DNA of 64,000 nt from Raffaelea ambrosiae (GCA_002778195.1 PCDI01000010.1:1054001-1118000); one strand, 5' to 3'. Numbered from the stretch's first letter, positions 11,142-21,015 are shown. Numbers and translations: made by a program. Notes: a model not told the origin generated them from the sequence alone.

Positions 11142-11924
11142 ATGACCTCCAAACTCTCCATATCCATACAACCGCTCAACTATGGCGACATCCCCGCATG
11201 CGCCCACAACACGGCCGATGCCTTTGCCCTCGACCCCCACACGGCCGTCAAGAATCTCGGCAGCGGCGGGTACGACATGTACGCCATCTCGGGCGACAAC
11301 CTCCGGCCGGCCATGAAGAAGAAGACGTCGGTCTACATCAAGGCGGTCGACGACGCGACCGGCGCGGTGGTGGGGCACATGGGGTGGGCCTTTCGGAAGG
11401 TGGACGAAGCGCTGATTCCATGGCAAGGCCCCAGTGACGAGCCCGACAAGGAGAAGGAAGTCGAGGTCCGGCTGGGCGGGCCGCCAGACAGACGCACTCC
11501 GGGGAACGAAGAAGAACTGGACACCAGCGCCATCACCAGGCTCCACGCCATGGAAGACAAGGACATGAAAGCGTGGCTGGCCATGATCGAGGCCCGCCCG
11601 CCGAGCATGATCATCACCGGCTGCATCGTGGCGCCCGCGTACCAGTCCCGCGGCGTCGGCGGCACGATGATGCGGTTCGGGAACGCCATCGCCGACAAAC
11701 TCGGGTTGTCCATCCGCGTGCACTCGTCGCACCAGGCCTACGGCGCCTACCAGAAGGCCGGCTTTGAGGCGGAGAAGATTCTGGACATCGACTTGGACGA
11801 GTATGCACCGCGGCCACCGAGAGAAGGCGAGCCGGTCATGGGCGAGCCGGGAAAATGGGGGCGCTATGTGATCCGGTACATGATCAGGACGCCAAAGAGT
11901 CCCGAACAAGGGGCGACAAGTTAG
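11142..11924 (+). CDS. GNAT-family N-acetyltransferase
   Basis: Single-exon gene for a 260-aa protein, probably a cytosolic acetyl-CoA-dependent acetyltransferase. The C-terminal half has the GNAT core: a hydrophobic strand (MIITGCIVAPAYQ) followed by the acetyl-CoA loop QSRGVGGTMM (Q/RxxGxG), then the helix FGNAIADKLGLSIRVHSS and HQAYGAYQKAGFE, the usual late motif in which the aromatic after the gap leads into GF. The N-terminal part (IQPLNYGDIPACAHNTADAF) is typical of fungal GNATs of this size. The start is the ATG at 11142 with context ACAAAATGACC; the frame stays open further upstream but without conserved content. The substrate is unknown. Confidence 0.82.
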   Translation: MTSKLSISIQPLNYGDIPACAHNTADAFALDPHTAVKNLGSGGYDMYAISGDNLRPAMKKKTSVYIKAVDDATGAVVGHMGWAFRKVDEALIPWQGPSDEPDKEKEVEVRLGGPPDRRTPGNEEELDTSAITRLHAMEDKDMKAWLAMIEARPPSMIITGCIVAPAYQSRGVGGTMMRFGNAIADKLGLSIRVHSSHQAYGAYQKAGFEAEKILDIDLDEYAPRPPREGEPVMGEPGKWGRYVIRYMIRTPKSPEQGATS

Positions 11925-12144
11925 TTGCGTCACTTTGGCAAACGATCATACTTTTCAGTTATCAAATGAGACGATCTCCATGGAAGACACACTTTGGACG
12001 TCAGCCAAGTTGAACACTTTGGTTTCCTACTGATTACGAGCTGGCTCGCCAGCATATTTGGCCTGGTGGACCATCATTGGCACCGTGGACCTCTGCACTC
12101 GGTGCACTTAAACCCCAATGACACCAAATGCTAGTACCGAACTA

Positions 12145-12226
12145 GGTGAGATGGCCGAGTTGGTTATGGCGTAGGATTAAGGTTCCTATGGAGCAATCCG
12201 CGTGGGTTCGAGTCCCACTCTCATCA
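12145..12226 (+). tRNA. tRNA-Leu (AAG)
   Basis: An 82-nt class II tRNA. The acceptor arms GGTGAGA/TCTCATC pair with one wobble. The D-arm contains the A box TGGCCGAGTTGG. The anticodon stem TAGGA/TCCTA encloses the loop TTAAGGT, giving anticodon AAG (Leu, CTT). A long variable arm is present, and the T-arm holds the B box GGTTCGAGTCC. No intron. It converges on a near-identical copy at 12589-12670. Confidence 0.93.
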
Positions 12227-12588
12227 ATTTTTGCTCCGTTTCGAATTGGGTTGGGGCTTTTTTTTCTTTTTTTTCTTTTCTTTTTTTTTTCCAAAATCAA
12301 TGTCGAGAGTTTTACTTTGTATTCACGGGCTTGCCTCCTCCATGTTATTGTGAGCAAAACGGTAGACTTTCTCATGTAGTAGTTATTAATAAAAACAGGC
12401 TCTCCCAAGTATAAGAACTATTTTTTTATTTGATAAACAAAGGTTATGTCTACAACTACTAGGGGATTTGTACCAAGGAGCCTTGAAAAAAGGGCAAAGA
12501 AGCAAAAAGAAAGACCACCACAGAAACAACCTCGATGTTCCGTGAAATATCCGTGTATTGAAAACCGTTATTTCCAGAAACAAAAAAA
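12227..12588. other. Spacer between inverted tRNA-Leu genes
   Basis: 362 bp separate the two convergent tRNA genes. T-runs follow the plus-strand tRNA (from about 12260). On the minus strand the other tRNA ends into the A-run at 12582-12588, which serves as its T-run. These are the expected RNA polymerase III terminators. No coding gene is supported. Confidence 0.6.
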
Positions 12589-12670
12589 TGATGAGAGTGG
12601 GATTCGAACCCACGCGGATTGCTCCATAGGAACCTTAATCCTACGCCATAACCAACTCGGCCATCTCACC
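12589..12670 (-). tRNA. tRNA-Leu (AAG), inverted second copy
   Basis: An 82-nt class II tRNA that matches the copy at 12145-12226 except for one base in the T-loop (TTCGAAT here, TTCGAGT there). Same anticodon AAG, same long variable arm. A sense-strand T-run directly follows and should terminate polymerase III. Flanking sequences of the two copies do not match, so only the gene itself is duplicated or conserved. Confidence 0.93.
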
Positions 12671-12962
12671 TTGTGATTGGTCAAATTTGAGGCGGAAGTA
12701 CTTTCATATTCACGGAGTTGATTGAAGGTGCACAACCAGGCAGCAGCCCTCTTCGTGAAAGTGCCACCTGGGGTATGCAGGCAATGACTGGCGCAGTCAG
12801 CCCTGAAATGCACGACAGAGGCATGCTTTGCCCATCTCTTAACTTGCGTGGCTGAGTTTTTGTGTAGGTATCTCCGTAGGTAGTTATGCTTGCCACTCTC
12901 TTCAAATTTTCAGCTTGAACCCCCAATTGCATCGATACGTGACTTTTCCATCCACTTCAACC

Positions 12963-13799
12963 ATGGCCACCCCTATGTTGCCCGACAAAAAACTTGAATT
13001 TGGCGCTATTCTAGGCATGGGTGGTTCGTGTTTCATATATTATGTGAACGCGGACACTGTACACAAGAGCTATGGGATCTGGGTCAACGGTCGAAGACAA
13101 TCCTATTACCCAGAGAAGTGTGAAAGCGAGCTGGTCCGGGAAGCCGCTGTCTACGAACACCTTGGCAAGCATGACAGTATCATAGGCTACTACGGCCTAG
13201 ATGTGATTCACAGCGACCCGGATGTGCACGCTCCTCGCCTGGAGCTCGCTCCGCTGCGGACAGTGCGGCGCCTCATCGAACAAGACCCAGACCGCCCCCT
13301 CCCCGAGCCCACCCGCATGCAAATGTGCAGAGACGCCGCCGCGGCCATTGCGCACATCCATTCCCGAGGCGTGGGGCATTCGGATCTGAGCTGCCGCAAC
13401 CTGATGGTATTGGAGGGGTACCGCCTGAAACTGTGCGCCTTTGGTGGCTCCATGATTGCGGAGCAGGCCGACTCGAAGATGTTCGCCTCGGTCGTCGCCG
13501 AGGAGCAACAGTACCATGTGCCCCTTCGTGACCGCGGATATGACAATGTCCCGCGAATCAAAAGAGAACTGTTTGCGCTGGGGTCCTGCATGTATGAAAT
13601 CTCTGCCTGGAAGCGACCGTTCCAGGGCCTGAAGGACCACAAAGTGCGAACACTCTACGCTGCCGACAATTTTCCATCGCTGGACGGCTCTGCCATCGCG
13701 GCGATCATATCCCCATGCTGGCAGGAAGAGGTACAAAGTGCAGATGATGCTGTCACGTTCTTGGACGAGTTGATCAAGAAACAAGGTGAAGAGAGCTGA
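12963..13799 (+). CDS. Protein-kinase-like protein, probable pseudokinase
   Basis: Single-exon gene for a 278-aa protein with a kinase fold. The glycine loop GAILGMGGSCF spans 14-24. A candidate beta-3 lysine is Lys35 (VHKSYG). An alpha-C-like segment (ESELVREAAVYEHL) lies near 54-67. The catalytic loop reads GHSDLSCRNLM, so HRDxxxxN has become HSD at 139-141 with Asn146 kept. The DFG motif reads CAFGGS: its metal-binding Asp is replaced by Ala159. A C-lobe landmark ELFALGSCMYEISAWKRPF is intact (the ALGS..YE.. helix F region). Start ATG 12963 has a good CCATGG context. Loss of the DFG Asp argues for a pseudokinase or an atypical enzyme; such short, fast-evolving kinase-like genes are common in fungi. 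The target is unknown. Confidence 0.75.
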   Translation: MATPMLPDKKLEFGAILGMGGSCFIYYVNADTVHKSYGIWVNGRRQSYYPEKCESELVREAAVYEHLGKHDSIIGYYGLDVIHSDPDVHAPRLELAPLRTVRRLIEQDPDRPLPEPTRMQMCRDAAAAIAHIHSRGVGHSDLSCRNLMVLEGYRLKLCAFGGSMIAEQADSKMFASVVAEEQQYHVPLRDRGYDNVPRIKRELFALGSCMYEISAWKRPFQGLKDHKVRTLYAADNFPSLDGSAIAAIISPCWQEEVQSADDAVTFLDELIKKQGEES

Positions 13800-13983
13800 T
13801 TTCGCCCCCCAAAAAATGGGCCGGGGCAAGGTAAACGTTGGGCTTTCCGGGAAGCCCGCAATCCATGCTTTCGATTTGTATGGACCTATCGACGAATGCT
13901 ATGCGTATGGGGCATGCTGCGTGATGTGGGCGGCCAACGTTCGATGGAATGGCTTCCAGAAGCCCCCCCCCTCCCCCACACCG

Positions 13984-16447
13984 TCAGCAGCCACCGGCCA
14001 TCAGGTCGTCATAATCGTTGTCCAGCTGCGCGCCGAGCTGCAGTCGCTGGACAGCCTTGCGAACCGGCCAGGCATGAAAGGCCCTCGCCTTGTCAATGAG
14101 CCCGCGCAAGGCACGTCGCTCCGACTCATCCGTGAAATAGTCCCCGTACGCCATGATGGCCATGATGGCACTCGCCAGGGCAGGTGGCAGTCTGGGGTGG
14201 CACATGCCGACACCGCAGAGATTCAGAATCACTTTCCGGACCTGAGCCTCGGCCTGGCGACGGATGATGAGAGAGTGAGGCGCACTCCTAGGGTCATTGC
14301 GTCAGCGAGTTCTTAGTTAGCGAGTCAGGGAACCATGGCGTTCCGTCCCGCCTCCCCCCTAAAATGGGCGTACTCACGCGAGGCGCGGATTTTCGGCCAC
14401 CAGAATCATGCTGGACATGTCCAGGTGCTGCACAGTGACCACCTCGGCATCCGAGACGTACCACTTGGCCGGGAATACGTCCCGCGTGGGCGTGCCGCTG
14501 TGGGCGGGTGGTTCGACGAGCACGGGCACCACGTGCTGCTTCACAGCCTGGGCGAGCTGGCGATGCTGCTCCTTGAGCCGGGCCCACTCGGCTTCCCGGG
14601 TGCGGGTGTCCTGCTCCTCCGGTTCCCCGGCCTTGTCGCCCCAGCGCCACTTGAGCACCTCGGCCGTGTGCATGACCACTTTGTTGGGCAGGGACATGTC
14701 GTCGCGGGACGCGTCGCGGACGACGGGGATCTGGGGCGCGCGCTCGCGCGTGAAGGCGCAGTAGATCTCCTGGCGGACGGAGACGAGAAACGCGGCGTTG
14801 GCCAGGCTGCGGGACGTCGGGGCCGACTTGGCGATGCGCATGATCTCCTGGGTGATGGCCAGAAAGTTGACCTGCTCATCGACGTGGTGGGGGGGGTTGC
14901 GGGAAGCATCGTTCTCTTCCTCCTCCTCCTCCTCCTCCTCGATTTCCTCGTACTGGCGCAGGATGATGGTGGCCGCCATGAGGTTCTCTTGGTATTCGTC
15001 GTCTTGTATGGTGTGGAACCGCTGCAGGAACGGGATGCACTTGAGCATGTACTCGACGCTGGTGTACAGGGTCAGATCGGGCAGCCGGTGGCCGCAGTAG
15101 ACGATGCCCCGCGGCGTTTGGTACCGCGGCGCGCGCGCGAGATGGCGGGCCGCCACGGCAAAGATGGCGTTGCGCAGAGGCGGGCAGGTGCGCGCTCGCT
15201 GGGGCACGGCCAGCTGGAAGTGCCGCAAGGGATCGCACGAATCGAGCTTTGCCAACAGAGACACACACAACGAAAAAAAAAAGAGTCAGTGTCCTACTCG
15301 GAAAAATCGCGTACGGATGTGCGGGTGGGCTCTCTCCCTACCCAGTGGGCCAGTTCCTCGACGTAGTAACGGAGCAGGCAAGCTTCCGTAATGTCCTGCA
15401 GAGGCTGGAGCGACGCGTGGCGGCTGGCCTCCAGCAGCAGGGGATCGCATGGCTGTGGCGGGAGGAAGGGCTGCAGGGGCATGTCCAGAGGCGACGGGAA
15501 CGACGGCGGGCTGCGGCCGGGATGGGCCGAGACAAAGACCGGGCCACGGCTGTTGTCTGGGCTGGCCAGGTGTGCGACATGGTGATCGACACGGTGGTGA
15601 CCCAGGGCGCTGTCGTCCAGCGTCGCATACGACGACGGCATGCTCTGCAGGGCCCCGGGGGCGGCGATGCGCGCCGTCAGGGCCGGCTCCAGGAAGCCGA
15701 CACGGCTCTGCCGCTTGGCGGCTCGGGACAGGCCGGCGAGTGGCGGGCCGGCATTCTCGTCGACGACGACGGCATGGTCGGCAGCCGACGCATCCGGGCG
15801 GGGAAGGGGCTCGTCGGGCGACGCATCCGCTGCGGCCTCGTGGCTGCGACGGCGCTCGTGGCTCGCCTCGGCCAAGTGCGTGTTGACGTAGACTGCCGTG
15901 TCAATGCGCGCGAGCCAGCCTGCCGGGGCTACGGGACGACCAGCCTGCCGGGGCTGCTGGGGGGGACCTACATTTCGTGGGCTTACTATTCACCCAGCTC
16001 TGACTGGTAGGAAAGCTTGCGGTCGCCGCGCTCCGGCGAAAGACGCTTCCACGTGGGACGCGAACGCAGTCGACGTGTCGGGCCTCGCATCGGCGGCACT
16101 TGGGTCTCTTGTCGTCGCCTGCAGCAGCCCCGGGATTAGTTCCGGCCAGACACTGGCCACCACGGCACTAGTTGCTCAGTGAGTGGTGCTCTCGGATTTC
16201 CGAGACTGGTGGGCGATACTTTCCTGTTTCGGCAGTAGACAAAAAAAGACCAGGAAATACTCACACCTCACATGACGCGCTTTCGTGGTGTGTGTTAGTC
16301 GGTCGCGCATTCGCTCGCATTCGCTCGCATAGGCGGACGCAGAGAAACAAAGGGCAAAAAAAAAAACAAAAAAAAAAAAGCTAGCGAGAACGTACCCCGA
16401 CAAGCCGCGCAGGGGTTCTTGGCGACGCCACGGTTCCGGGCGCCCAT
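13984..16447 (-). CDS. Zn2Cys6 transcription factor with a 15-nt microexon
   Basis: Predicted 640-aa nuclear regulator in six exons (transcription order): 16447-16396, 16279-16265, 16118-15987, 15892-15342, 15246-14378, 14287-13984. The first three exons together encode the zinc cluster Cys13, 16, 23, 30, 33, 40 (NPCAACRARHVRCDDKRP... spacing 2-6-6-2-6). Exon 2 is only 15 nt, bounded by AAAG and GTGAGT; without it the third Cys region is missing. Exons 4-6 carry fungal_trans_2 landmarks: LLRYYVEELAHW joined to LDSCDPLRHFQLAVP, an acidic Glu run, and LIIRRQAEAQVRKVILNLCG near the C-terminus. All phases agree. The sense strand has a G-run (C9 at 13963-13971 on the plus strand) about 15 nt after the stop. 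It is divergent from the flavin monooxygenase at 17319, its likely target. Confidence 0.85.
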
Positions 16448-16710
16448 GGCATCGTAAGACAACCCAGTTTATCGTGGACAACGTGATGCACAGAGACTGC
16501 CAGGCACCGATCCGAGATGAGGCCACTTTGCGGGAGATCTCTGGCACGAGCGGCGAAGTGCTGCCGGAAGTGAAAATGGGCTGGGAAGGGCGGCGGCTGG
16601 TCTCGACAGAACACAGAAAGGAAAATGCGCCCGAGGCGGCGGGGATTGCCTAATTAATACAGCGCGGTGGTAGGTGCCCAAGTCCGGGCCCAGAAAAAAC
16701 ACCCCCACGG

Positions 16711-16767
16711 GCCGCTACTGGCCGCTACTGGCCGCTCCAGGCCACCACTGGCCACCACTGGCCCACC
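16711..16767. repeat. Decamer tandem repeat, about 5.6 units
   Basis: Units read GCCGCTACTG twice, GCCGCTCCAG once, GCCACCACTG twice, then a partial GCCCACC. The 10-bp period puts every copy on the same helix face. It lies in the divergent regulator/FMO promoter. Confidence 0.85.
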
Positions 16768-16886
16768 CCGCTGGTCAGCAGCTGCGCAAGAGCCCCAAGA
16801 ACCCCTCCGGCCCCCCTCCCCAGAGCTACAGCTTTCCCCAGCTGGAACTCGTTCCGATGTGTGGGGTAGAGAGCCGAGCTCGCAGA

Positions 16887-16908
16887 CTCGGCGGATTGGA
16901 TATCCGAG
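16887..16908. promoter_or_regulatory. Candidate Zn2Cys6 operator, CTCGG-N12-CCGAG
   Basis: An inverted repeat with arms CTCGG (16887-16891) and CCGAG (16904-16908); inside it CGG (16892-16894) and CCG (16904-16906) form CGG-N9-CCG. Zn2Cys6 dimers commonly bind paired CGG triplets. Its position about 440 bp from the regulator and 410 bp from the FMO fits an operator, but binding is unproven. Confidence 0.35.
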
Positions 16909-17106
16909 GCCAGAGGCACGAGACGCGAGATAATCGGGCCCATTGGGCGCTCCGGGCGTGCCCTGACTGGGAAACCGCCGCCGAAAAAGACCCCGTCCGC
17001 GGTCCCGTTCGACAGCATCGAGCTCTTGCTTTTTTCACGAACATGGCCCGGCTCTGACTTCCAGACAAGAACCGACCCTCCCCCTCCAACATCTTCGTGA
17101 TCCCAG

Positions 17107-17112
17107 TATATA
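17107..17112 (+). promoter_or_regulatory. TATA box of SnoaL-FMO gene
   Basis: TATATA, 212 bp before the FMO start codon and followed by C-rich then CT/CA-rich leader sequence. Confidence 0.45.
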
Positions 17113-17318
17113 GACCCCCCCTTCTTGGAACGAAGACCTTGTTCCTCTTGCTCAGACTGTCTTTGGTTGTTCATCACGAAGGCATTGCAAAGAGCAGAAA
17201 GAAAAAAAACCACAGACACACACACACAGACACACACACACAGACACACACACACAGAACATCCACCCCCAAGAAAGAGCAGCTGTTACAGACTTGTGTG
17301 ACAGAACCACCAGCCAAC

Positions 17319-19303
17319 ATGTCTCCCTCAGCCGTGACCGAGCCTGTGGTTGTGCCGAGCCCCGTGGTGGCCAAGGATGTCGTCAACGGCGGCAGCAGCG
17401 CCAGCACCAACGACCGGACCAAGGCGGTGGCGGACGACTACATGTACGACTTCAAGTACAACTTCCCGCTGCCCACGCACGTCGACAGCAACGAGTTCCT
17501 CGACTTCTCGCGCGCGGACGAGACCAACCGGACTGTCATTGCCGAGGCCTTCCTGCAGGACCTGGAGCACGCGATCCAGAGCGGCGACGGCCAGGTCTTT
17601 GCCGACCTCTTCCTCGACCGCGGCGTGTGGCGCGACAAGGTCGCCTTCACCTGGGACTACCGCACCTTCAACACGCCCGCCAACATTGCCAAGGCCGCGT
17701 CGGCCATCTTCCCGCGCACGCCCACCCGCGACTACAAGCTGATCGCGCCCGCCCCGACCGTGCAGCGGCCCTTCCCCGACATCACCTGGCTGCAGCTGGT
17801 CTACAGCTTCCACACCGACGTCGTCGGCGCCACGGGCGTGCTCAACCTGGTCAAGACCAAGGCCGGCTTCAAGATCTGGACCCTGCACACCGCCATCGAG
17901 AGCCTCAACGACTTCCCCGAGGTGCCCAACCGCGACGGCCACATGATCGGCGAGAAGGCCTGGCGCGACCAGCGCGTCATCGACGACAACCTCGAGGGCG
18001 TCGAGCCTGCCGTTGTGATCGTCGGCGGTGGTCACAAGTAAGAGCCCCCCCCCCCAGTGGTCTCCATATTGCGGCCCGGTTCAAGGCCCTCGGGGTCACC
18101 GCGCTGATCGTCGAGCGCAACCCGCGCATCGGCGACAACTGGCGCAACCGCTACGACTACCTGTCCCTGCACTTCCCCCACTGGGCCGACCACTTCCCCT
18201 ACATGAACTACCCGGACCACTGGCCGGTGTACCCGCCCGCCGCCAAGATGGGCGACTGGCTCGAGTGGTACGTCAGCGCCCTCGAGCTGCCCGCCTGGAC
18301 CGACTCCACCGTCACGGGCGCCACCCAGGACGCCGCCTCCGGCGCCTGGACCGTCACCGTGCAGCGCAACGTCCACAGCGCCACGTCCTACACCCGCACC
18401 TTCCGCCCCCAGCACGTGGTCGTGGCCACCTCGCTGGCCGGCCTGCCCTACTCGCCGACCCTGCCGGGCCGCGACAAGTTCCGCGGCGTCGTGCGCCACT
18501 CCACCGAGCACCACTCGGGCCGCGACTGGGTGGGCAAGAAGGTGCTCGTCGTCGGCACGTCGTCGTCGGCCTTTGACACCGCCTTTGACTTTGCCCGCCG
18601 CAAGATCGACGTCACCATGCTGCAGCGCTCGCCCGCCTACATCATGTCCCTGGCCGAGTCCGTGCCGCGCCAGCTGGCGCCCCTGTACGAGCCCCTGCCC
18701 GAGACCCCGCACACGCCGCGCGACCTCGAGATCGCCGACCGCCTCAACTTCAGCATGCCCGTCGGCCCCGCCGAGGAGCTCGGCCGCCGCGTCAACAACC
18801 AGATCTGGGAGGCCGACCGCGAGCTGCTGGCCGGCATGACCAAGGCCGGCTTCCGCGTCTGGAAGGGCCAGCGCGAGACCGGCACCCAGACCCTCGGCTA
18901 CACCAAGAACGGCGGCTTCTACTTTGACGCCGGCGCCTGCGCCGCCGTCATCGACGGCCGCATCAAGATCGAGCAGGGCTTCCCCGTCGGCTTCACCGAG
19001 GACAGCATCGTCCTCAACGGCGACCGCCACCAGCAGTACGACCTCGTCGTCCTCGCCACCGGCTTCACCAACACCCTCGAGTCCGTCCGCGCCATCCTCG
19101 GCGACGACGTGGCCAGCCGCTGCAACCCCATCTGGGGCATGGACGAGGAGGGCGAGCAGAACACCGCCTGGAAGACGAGCGGCGTCAAGGGCCTGTGGCT
19201 GCAGGTCGGCACCCTGCAGCAGGGCCGCTACCACTCCAAGAAGCTGGCCCTGCGCATCAAGGCCCAGCTCGAGGGCGTGGCGCCCGCGCCCTACCTGGAG
19301 TAA
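17319..19303 (+). CDS. SnoaL-like / flavin-dependent monooxygenase fusion
   Basis: Predicted 654-aa FAD/NADPH flavoprotein. Exons are 17319-18037 and 18058-19303. The N-terminal part (about 55-210) looks like a SnoaL/NTF2 fold (FLQDLEHAIQSGDGQVFADLF, ITWLQLVYSFHTDVVGA). The FAD Rossmann motif VVIVGGGHNG (236-241 at the Gly-rich core) is formed only after removing 18038-18057, a 20-nt GTAAGAG-C11-AG insert carrying an in-frame stop. Downstream are LGVTALIVERNPRIGDNWR, LHFPHWADHFPYM, the FMO/BVMO-like signature FRGVVRHS (about 381-388), a second dinucleotide motif VLVVGTSSSAFDTA (about 402-415) and DLVVLATGF near the end. This SnoaL-FMO architecture is common in fungi for oxidation of small metabolites. 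The divergent Zn2Cys6 gene may control it. Substrate unknown. Confidence 0.87.
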
Positions 19304-19890
19304 CATAACAAGGATCGATTCGACGGGATACAGAAAAAAAGGAAAGAACGAAGCTTGAGAAACAAAAGGAATTGTTTTATTTTTTTAGAGACGGATACGG
19401 CCTGGGATGTAGTATGATGTACATACGACTGTTGCGATTTAGAGAGAGATTGTTCTTACATCGATGGACATGCAAAATAAAGATTTTAGTTTTCCCGTTC
19501 CTCTTTTGCCCAACGCGGGTTGTTGTCGCGGGAGTGCATGGTTGTGTTTTGTGTTGGAGTGGGAAGCTGTGACGTAGAAGTTCTGGCTTGAGAAGTATGT
19601 TCAAAAAAAACATTGCGCTGCCATCCCCATGCCAGACAGGAGTGAGCACAACACCCTGCCTGCTAGATCCTCGTCACGGCAACGTTTTTCGTTCCCTCCC
19701 CTTTCCTGTCCAGGACACGGTCCATCAGCGCAGTCACACATCCGTTCGGCACAACTTGGCTGGTCGATGCTGCAATGGGATTGATTTGGCTATTTTCTAT
19801 GGACGCTTTTTCTATGACTCTGTTTCTGTTTTGCTCGCATGGTTGGTTTGCTTGGCGTTGGGTCCCCCCCCCCCCATCTCGTCCACTCGC
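19304..19890. other. Convergent spacer, FMO / Gfo-Idh
   Basis: About 590 bp, AT-rich in its first half. It contains a C12 run at 19864-19875, which on the minus strand is a G12 run about 15 nt after the dehydrogenase stop. No gene is supported. Confidence 0.5.
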
Positions 19891-21015
19891 CTAGTTCTTC
19901 CGGTTGCCCTTCTCGTCAAAGTCAATCTTCTTGCCCGTCCGGAAACTCTCCTGCAGCGCCTGCGCAATGGTCAGGCTGATCTTGGCCGCCTCCAGCGAGA
20001 TCGGCGTCGGCTTGTCGTCCAGGATGCAGTCCGTGAACGCCGTCACCTCCGTCACAAAGCACGGCTTGTACCGGTCCGACCAGTTGGGCAGCGCCTCCAC
20101 GTGCACGCCCGTGCTGTCCGCCAGCTCCAGCCGGTTGCGCCGCGGCACCAGGTTGACCGAGATCTTGCCGTGCGAGCCAAAGATCTCCAGCTGGTTGTCG
20201 TAGCCCACCGCCGCCGTGCGCGAGTTGTAGTGGAACGAGATCGCGCCCCCCCAGAACTGCACCATGCCCACAATGTTGTCCGCGTCGCGCACCTGCGGGT
20301 CGTCGTTGGCCAGCTCCGTAAAGTGCGAGATGGTGCCGTACGCGCACACCGACTGCGGCTGCGGCGTCGTGCGCCCGTCCGCGCTGCCCGCCTCCAGGAA
20401 CGACAGCGTCAGGTCCAGCTCGTGGATCACCGAGTCCACAAAGAACCCGCCCGCGCGCGCGCTGCCGTACAGGTAGTTGTGCATCGCGAAGCCGTCGTCC
20501 AGCTTCTCCAGCCCCTGCGACCGGATCACCACCGGCGCCCCGATGGCGCCCGCCCGGATCTTCTCGTTGGCGTCTAGAAAGTTCTCGTCGAAGCGCCGCG
20601 TGAAGCCCACCATGAGCCGCGGGCCCGTCGGGCCCGCCTGCTGCACAAAGGCCATGAGGTCGTCCAGCTGCGCCACCGTCTGGGCGATCGGCTTCTCGCA
20701 CAGCACGTGGATGCCGCGCTCCAGGCACTGGCGCGCGTGCACGTGGTGCAGCTCCGTCAGCGACGCAATGACCACCGCGTCCAGGCGCACCGGGTGCGCC
20801 AGCATCTCGTCCACCGTGGCAAACACCGCCACGCCGTGCGGCACCAGGTGGATCGCCGCCCAGTCCAGGTCCGGCTGCGCGGGCGAGCACGCCGACACCA
20901 GCTTGGCCCGCGGCACCAGCTGCAGGATGTTCATGGCGTGCCGCTGGCCCATGCGGCCGATGCCGATCACGCCATAGTTGAGCTCCTGCAGCTTGGCTTT
21001 CCCGGTGTCACCCAT
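19891..21015 (-). CDS. Gfo/Idh/MocA-family NAD(P)-dependent dehydrogenase (inositol 2-dehydrogenase-like)
   Basis: Single-exon gene for a 374-aa cytosolic oxidoreductase. The N-terminal Rossmann domain has GVIGIGRMGQRH (Gly-rich loop 18-23). The family signature CEKPIA occurs at 107-109 with the catalytic-region Lys108. The C-terminal alpha/beta domain includes MVGFTRRFDENF, GGFFVDSVIHELDL (the conserved D...H region of inositol/sugar dehydrogenases) and a terminal NRKN tail. I start at the ATG at 21015 (MGDTGKAKLQELNYGVIGIG), which places the Rossmann strand at the usual distance; the frame remains open 32 codons further upstream. Polyol, inositol or sugar substrates are typical. It is convergent with the FMO. 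A GGTCT tandem repeat sits about 150-180 bp upstream. Confidence 0.87.
   Translation of the reverse strand: MGDTGKAKLQELNYGVIGIGRMGQRHAMNILQLVPRAKLVSACSPAQPDLDWAAIHLVPHGVAVFATVDEMLAHPVRLDAVVIASLTELHHVHARQCLERGIHVLCEKPIAQTVAQLDDLMAFVQQAGPTGPRLMVGFTRRFDENFLDANEKIRAGAIGAPVVIRSQGLEKLDDGFAMHNYLYGSARAGGFFVDSVIHELDLTLSFLEAGSADGRTTPQPQSVCAYGTISHFTELANDDPQVRDADNIVGMVQFWGGAISFHYNSRTAAVGYDNQLEIFGSHGKISVNLVPRRNRLELADSTGVHVEALPNWSDRYKPCFVTEVTAFTDCILDDKPTPISLEAAKISLTIAQALQESFRTGKKIDFDEKGNRKN

Larger units (their letters stand above)
16448..17318. promoter_or_regulatory. Divergent promoter region, Zn2Cys6 regulator / SnoaL-FMO
   Basis: 870 bp hold a decamer array (16711-16767), a palindromic CGG-containing site (16887-16908), a TATATA box (17107-17112) and a (CA)n run at about 17217-17258 in the FMO leader. 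This arrangement suits a regulator controlling its divergent neighbour. Confidence 0.5.
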
